From NCBI RefSeq assembly GCF_000775615.1, contig NZ_AVPG01000013.1, forward strand, positions 21,192-85,191: a stretch of 64,000 nucleotides of DNA. The letters run 5' to 3'. A program made the position numbers and the translations under genes. The notes beneath the pieces were generated by a model. The model was given only the letters and a program-made list of their open reading frames with translations. It made no database searches and was not told the origin of the DNA. The DNA is from Pontibacillus litoralis JSM 072002 (GTDB lineage Bacteria; Bacillota; Bacilli; Bacillales; BH030062). Positions 60,190 through 64,000 of the stretch are shown in pieces. Position 1 is the stretch's first letter. Each line of letters opens with the position of its first letter.

Positions 60190-60233
60190 TCTCTCATCCC
60201 CTTTAATCAATGTATCATTGACTGCTAATTTCG

Positions 60234-60261
60234 ATTATAGATGTCAAAATCTCTATTTGCA
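60234..60261 (-). promoter_or_regulatory. ald promoter
   Basis: TATAAT (60234-60239) with a weak -35 TGCAAA (60256-60261) 16 bases off, the picture of an activator-dependent promoter. A small palindrome TTGCATTGTGCAA (60257-60269) covers the -35. Confidence 0.6.
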
Positions 60262-60292
60262 TTGTGCAATTAAAAAAAAAGAATATATTGTA

Positions 60293-60310
60293 TTTGTTGA
60301 AAATTACAAA
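60293..60310 (-). promoter_or_regulatory. Candidate AdeR site at ald
   Basis: TTTGT, eight bases, ACAAA (read on the plus strand TTTGTTGAAAATTACAAA) is centred about 75 bases before the predicted ald transcript start. Similar inverted repeats occur before the alanine symporter gene. Confidence 0.45.
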
Positions 60311-60325
60311 AGGCGTGAATAATAA

Positions 60326-61561
60326 TTATTTTAAACGTTCTATTTTGAGATCTAAATATAGAGTCATCTTCTGATTCGGGTCCTTCAAATTCATTTCTGT
60401 AATTTCACTAATACGTTTCAAACGATAGTTCAACGTATTAGGATGAACGTGCAACGCTTTAGAAGCGTCATTAATATTATTATCATATTGTAAATAGATC
60501 TCAATCGTTTCTAGCAATTGGGTGTGGTTTGTTTCGTCATATTGCTTTAATTTCTCAATAAAGTAATTACGGTGATGGGTACGCATGCGTTGTTCATAAA
60601 GAACATCAATAAACTGATAAATCCCTAAATCTTGATAATTATAAATCGTACTTATTTCTTGCGGAAAACGTTCTTTCATGGAAAGGACGTACAACGCTTC
60701 TCTATAACTGTCTTTAATACGTACAGGCTCTCGATACAGCGTACCTACACCACCTGTAATACTGGCAATCTCCAATCGTTCGCTAATATCCTCGACGAAA
60801 GCTCGAACAAATGCTGTAAGCTGCTTTGCTGGTTGTTGTGCATCTGACGGCTGCACGAGAAATATCATTTGATTATCATCTATTGCATTGAACACTACTT
60901 TCATTTGCTGCGCTGCTTGCACATAATATCGAACATTTCTCTCAATGGATTGATCTATATCTTGTCCAAAATCAAATACAACAATACTTATTTCGCCATC
61001 TATTTGCATATTCGGATAATGTTCAGAGGAATATATACTAGCATTATCTTGCAAATGACCCGTCAATAATTGCCAAAAAAATTCACGATGACTTTGTTCG
61101 TCTTTTCGCTTTTTCATTTGTAGTTGCATCTTTTGATGTTTTACTAATTGTGCTGCGCGTTTTAATAAATCCACTTCGTTTTCAGTAATGTTTCGATCCA
61201 CTTGTGCCCAGATAAATCCAAGCACTTCTTCGCTTTTTCGAACAGCTATTGCTACTCGATTTCCTAATCCTACTTCTTCAATAGCGGGAATGATAACAGG
61301 TTCGTCACTTTCAAGTAATTGTGGAATAATGCCTCTTTTCCATAACGTTTTAATGACGTTCTCTGGGACCTTGCGCCTCATAATAGTTGCAATTCGGGCT
61401 TCGTCTACATTCACATCATGCGTACTATATGCGAGAATACGATGACTTGCATCTTCAATCGTAATAGGGCACTGTAATGTATCGCTAATACTATCTGCCA
61501 GTTCTTCTAATGAACGGAATGGCCCCTGAAGCGGGTCTTGCATATCTCTTTTCGTTGTCAT
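60326..61561 (-). CDS. adeR: PucR-type activator AdeR
   Basis: Probable alanine-responsive activator of ald. The 411 residues have an N-terminal sensor part (about 12-140, GAF-like), a middle GGDEF-like fold (about 160-300) and the C-terminal PucR helix-turn-helix with INDASKALHVHPNTLNYRLKRI near 365-386. Start ATG 61559-61561 after GGGGTGG. Position next to ald matches B. subtilis adeR (yukF). The ald promoter lies 136 bp away. Confidence 0.88.
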   Translation of the reverse strand: MTTKRDMQDPLQGPFRSLEELADSISDTLQCPITIEDASHRILAYSTHDVNVDEARIATIMRRKVPENVIKTLWKRGIIPQLLESDEPVIIPAIEEVGLGNRVAIAVRKSEEVLGFIWAQVDRNITENEVDLLKRAAQLVKHQKMQLQMKKRKDEQSHREFFWQLLTGHLQDNASIYSSEHYPNMQIDGEISIVVFDFGQDIDQSIERNVRYYVQAAQQMKVVFNAIDDNQMIFLVQPSDAQQPAKQLTAFVRAFVEDISERLEIASITGGVGTLYREPVRIKDSYREALYVLSMKERFPQEISTIYNYQDLGIYQFIDVLYEQRMRTHHRNYFIEKLKQYDETNHTQLLETIEIYLQYDNNINDASKALHVHPNTLNYRLKRISEITEMNLKDPNQKMTLYLDLKIERLK

Positions 61562-61653
61562 CCTTACCACCCCTTGTTCCTTAATTTCTATTTATTTTCA
61601 AAGACTATTTTACTCCATTAAAGATAGACTGTACATACTATCAAAAGGACTTT

Positions 61654-61669
61654 TTGTGCATTTTCACAA
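61654..61669 (+). promoter_or_regulatory. Candidate AdeR site 1 at the symporter gene
   Basis: TTGTG (61654-61658) and CACAA (61665-61669) form an inverted repeat in TTTGTGCATTTTCACAAT, centred about 33 bases upstream of site 2. Confidence 0.4.
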
Positions 61670-61684
61670 TTGAAAACGCTTTAC
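61670..61684 (+). promoter_or_regulatory. cre-like CcpA site
   Basis: TTGAAAACGCTTTAC matches the cre query WTGAAARCGYTTWWN at every position. It lies between the two candidate AdeR sites, upstream of the symporter promoter. Confidence 0.6.
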
Positions 61685-61703
61685 ATTTGTGAAATTCACA
61701 AAT
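61685..61703 (+). promoter_or_regulatory. Candidate AdeR site 2 at the symporter gene
   Basis: ATTTGTGAAATTCACAAAT is a perfect 9-1-9 palindrome, centred about 50 bases before the predicted transcript start. Confidence 0.55.
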
Positions 61704-61708
61704 CGAAC

Positions 61709-61737
61709 TTTTAACATGCGATGCTACAATATATAAT
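61709..61737 (+). promoter_or_regulatory. Promoter of the alanine symporter gene
   Basis: TATAAT (61732-61737) with a weak -35 TTTTAA (61709-61714) 17 bases upstream, again like an activated promoter. The gene starts about 60 bases on. Confidence 0.55.
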
Positions 61738-61797
61738 AGATAGAGATAAAACACATATCATTGCAACCGCTTTCAGCTAGACACTGGGGAGGATCTT

Positions 61798-63207
61798 ATG
61801 TTAGAGACACTAAACAAAATTAATTCCGTTCTTTGGGGCACACCTAGTTTAATCCTTTTATTCGGTACTGGTTTATTCTTAACCATCATGCTAAAAGGAT
61901 TACAATTTAGAAAGCTATTCTATGCATTGAAGTTAGCATTTAAAAAGGACGAAACAGAAAAACCATCCGAAGCACAAGGTGATATTAGTAACTTTAAAAC
62001 ACTTATGACCGCTTTATCAGCCACGATTGGAAACGGGAATATTGCCGGGGTTGCTGCAGCACTAACTGTCGGTGGACCTGGTGCAATATTTTGGATGTGG
62101 GTCGTTGGCTTAATAGGTATGGCAACGAAATACGCAGAAGCATTGTTGGCCATGAAATTTCGTATTAAAAATAAAAATGGCGAATATTCTGGCGGTCCGA
62201 TGTATTATGTAGAAAAAGGATTAGGGAGCAAATTCAAATGGCTGGCTGTCGCCTTCGCATTATTTGGATCATTTGCAGCACTAGGCATTGGAAATAGTGT
62301 GCAATCCAATACAATTGCCGATGTAATGGACGAAAGCTTTAATGTTGGAAACTTACCAACAGCAATTGTTTTGGCTGTCTTAACAGGTTTAATTATATTC
62401 GGGGGACTTAAACGTGTTAGTACTGTCGCAGGCTTCTTCGTTCCAATTATGTCTGTATTATATATGGGTGCAGCGATTGTAATTATTGTATTAAATTACG
62501 ACCAAATCATTCCTGCATTCGAACTTATATTCACTTATGCGTTTAGCCCTATGGCTGCAGTTGGTGGCTTTTCAGGAATTGTTATTAGCGAAGCCATTCA
62601 AAGTGGGGTATCAAAAGGAATATTCTCCAACGAGGCTGGTCTCGGTACAGCTGCTTTAATTGCAGGAAATGCCAAAACAGATCATCCTGTAAAGCAGGCA
62701 CTTGTCGCGATGACAGGAACCTTTATCGTAACCATTATCGTATGTACGATGACAGCTCTTGTTCTAATCATGACAGGCTTCTGGGATCCAACAGGTGGCA
62801 CACTTTCCGGAGTTGCGCACGATCCTGGATTAGAAGGTGGAGCATTAACGAGCTCTGCATTTGGCAGCGCACTCGGGGCTGTTGGAGAATTAATTGTATC
62901 TCTATCTGTTGTATTCTTCGGTTTCTCGACCATTGTAGGTTGGTATATGTACGGCGAAAAATGTTTTGAATATATTACGAATTTCCGTTTCGCCAATACG
63001 TATCGTCTTATTTATCTAACAGCGACAGGACTTGGCGCTGTTGCCAATTTACAACTTGTATGGGCGTTTGCAGACATGGCCAATGCTCTTATGATGATTC
63101 CGAATTTACTGGCAATCATTCTTTTGTATAAAGTAATTGTAAATGAAACAAACGATTACTTTAACAACTACTTGACCGCAAATAATACAAATAGAAAAGC
63201 TAGCTGA
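61798..63207 (+). CDS. Sodium:alanine symporter (AgcS/AlsT family)
   Basis: Sodium-coupled importer of alanine, glycine or glutamine. The 469 residues hold about ten membrane helices. Family motifs: ATIGNGNIAGVAAAL near 76-90, GGPMYYVEKGLG near 138, and FSNEAGLGTAALI near 276. Its place divergent to adeR, with shared palindromes, argues for alanine as the substrate. GGGGAGGAT precedes the ATG. A perfect terminator follows. Confidence 0.93.
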   Translation: MLETLNKINSVLWGTPSLILLFGTGLFLTIMLKGLQFRKLFYALKLAFKKDETEKPSEAQGDISNFKTLMTALSATIGNGNIAGVAAALTVGGPGAIFWMWVVGLIGMATKYAEALLAMKFRIKNKNGEYSGGPMYYVEKGLGSKFKWLAVAFALFGSFAALGIGNSVQSNTIADVMDESFNVGNLPTAIVLAVLTGLIIFGGLKRVSTVAGFFVPIMSVLYMGAAIVIIVLNYDQIIPAFELIFTYAFSPMAAVGGFSGIVISEAIQSGVSKGIFSNEAGLGTAALIAGNAKTDHPVKQALVAMTGTFIVTIIVCTMTALVLIMTGFWDPTGGTLSGVAHDPGLEGGALTSSAFGSALGAVGELIVSLSVVFFGFSTIVGWYMYGEKCFEYITNFRFANTYRLIYLTATGLGAVANLQLVWAFADMANALMMIPNLLAIILLYKVIVNETNDYFNNYLTANNTNRKAS

Positions 63208-63211
63208 ATCC

Positions 63212-63242
63212 AAACCAGGTATGAATCATGCATACCTGGTTT
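63212..63242 (+). terminator. Terminator of the alanine symporter gene
   Basis: A 12-bp perfect stem (63212-63223 with 63231-63242), 7-base loop, arm ending in T3 then TTCTTC. Confidence 0.8.
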
Positions 63243-63323
63243 CTTCTATGTTTCATTTAATGATTGTAAGGGGTATAATATAGTAGCTTTTCTTCACCAT
63301 TTTGACGGAAGGTGCTGACGAAC

Positions 63324-63971
63324 ATGACAAACGAAACTAATAAACTAGACATTGTACAAACCATTTTAAAAAATTGGCAAGGATTTTTTATCCCATATGA
63401 GATGGCTTTAAATGAGATAAAGAGCGATTTCCAAATAGTTGATTTAGAATGGCGGACAAAATACGGCTACTCGCCCATTGAACATTTAAAAACAAGAATG
63501 AAAACTATCCCTTCTTTAGTAGAGAAAGTAGAGCATAAACAAGTTCCATTCACACAGGAAGCCATCCAAGCGAATATATTTGATATTGCTGGAGTAAGAA
63601 TTGTAACGAGCTTTATCGATGACGTATACATGTTGAAAGATCACATCGAACAGCGAGATGACAGCCGCATTTTGAAAGTGAAAGATTATATCCAAAATCC
63701 TAAAGCAAGCGGTTATAAAAGCCTACACCTCGTCATCGAAACAAAAATTATTACTTCAAACGATATACTATGGATACCAGCAGAAATACAGATTCGCACC
63801 TCGGCGATGGACTTTTGGGCATCAACCGAACATAAGCTCAATTATAAATATCATGGAGATACTATACCTAAAGAAGCCAAGCAACAGTTAGTCGAATTAT
63901 CCAAAGCTTCTTACCAATTAGATGAGCAAATGTCTCTTTTGCGCAATCAGTTATTATCCAACCCAAGCTAA
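63324..63971 (+). CDS. relP: Small alarmone synthetase (RelP/YwaC type)
   Basis: Synthetase-only (p)ppGpp maker with no hydrolase, TGS or ACT domain. The 215 residues include the RelA/SpoT synthetase motifs DIAGVRIVTSFIDDVYML near 90, DYIQNPKASGYKSLHLVIE near 122, and VEIQIRTSAMDFWASTEHKLNYK-like sequence near 155. Of the two bacillar types, RelP (YwaC) fits better by location. Start ATG 63324 after GGAAGGTG; a GTG four codons earlier overlaps that site. RelP is cell-wall-stress induced in B. subtilis. Confidence 0.88.
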   Translation: MTNETNKLDIVQTILKNWQGFFIPYEMALNEIKSDFQIVDLEWRTKYGYSPIEHLKTRMKTIPSLVEKVEHKQVPFTQEAIQANIFDIAGVRIVTSFIDDVYMLKDHIEQRDDSRILKVKDYIQNPKASGYKSLHLVIETKIITSNDILWIPAEIQIRTSAMDFWASTEHKLNYKYHGDTIPKEAKQQLVELSKASYQLDEQMSLLRNQLLSNPS

Positions 63972-64000
63972 ATCGAGTAGAGGGAAAAGTTAAGTAACTT

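Overview
The window is a core-chromosome segment of a spore-forming, low-G+C Gram-positive bacterium of the Bacillaceae. Evidence for this: spore genes (spoIIR, spo0F, cwlJ, gerQ, pbpG, a YhcN/YlaJ-type lipoprotein), the delta subunit of RNA polymerase, and a gene order closely matching the Bacillus subtilis arc from atp through ywl, rho/spo0F/pyrG and speE/speB to ywhD, ywfO, pta, hemQ and gerQ. The ATP synthase c subunit has the glycine-rich helix of neutralophiles, so an obligate alkaliphile is unlikely. Genus cannot be fixed from the window; a marine or moderately halophilic Bacillaceae such as Pontibacillus or Halobacillus is only a guess. I see no rRNA, tRNA, CRISPR array or intact insertion sequence.

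Layout. 1-1.7 kb: start of the ATP synthase operon (atpZ-atpI-atpB-atpE, minus strand). 2-15.7 kb: an exported subtilase, upp, glyA, ywlG, rpiB, a chemoreceptor, the arginine phosphatase ywlE, the Mn exporter mntP, the tRNA t6A enzyme ywlC, spoIIR, prmC-prfA, a lipoprotein and tdk. 15.8-25.7 kb: L31 (zinc-free type), rho, glpX, murA, tal, fbaA, spo0F, ywjG, pyrG with a CTP-sensing attenuator, and rpoE. 25.8-37.3 kb: a degradation block (fadF, thiolase, hydroxyacyl-CoA dehydrogenase, two acyl-CoA dehydrogenases, meaB, a TetR regulator and the fused mutase icmF) that should carry fatty acids and branched acyl-CoA into central metabolism. 37.5-54.2 kb: clsB, argS, speE-speB, pbpG, ywhD, ywgA, ywfO, lipL, pta, hemQ, cwlJ-gerQ, small membrane proteins and a K+ channel. 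54.3-57.7 kb: the most accessory-looking part, with an NSS transporter, a 54-residue four-cysteine protein, an AraC-type regulator, a 402-bp gap and a SunI-like protein. 57.8-63.2 kb: an alanine module (alr, ald, adeR and a sodium:alanine symporter) with shared candidate AdeR boxes and a cre site. The window ends with a small alarmone synthetase.

How it works together. Most of the DNA is housekeeping. The interest is in regulatory DNA readable by eye: a FadR box lying over the fadF promoter, the pyrG initiation site plus attenuator, a hairpin that sequesters the mntP ribosome binding site, and the alanine boxes. Three sporulation promoters (sigma-H at spo0F, sigma-F at spoIIR, sigma-E at cwlJ-gerQ) fit the genes they precede. 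I found no clearly new multi-gene system. The best leads are the mntP hairpin, the enlarged YwlE, the icmF/meaB operon with its candidate operator, and the cysteine-rich gap beside the SunI-like gene.
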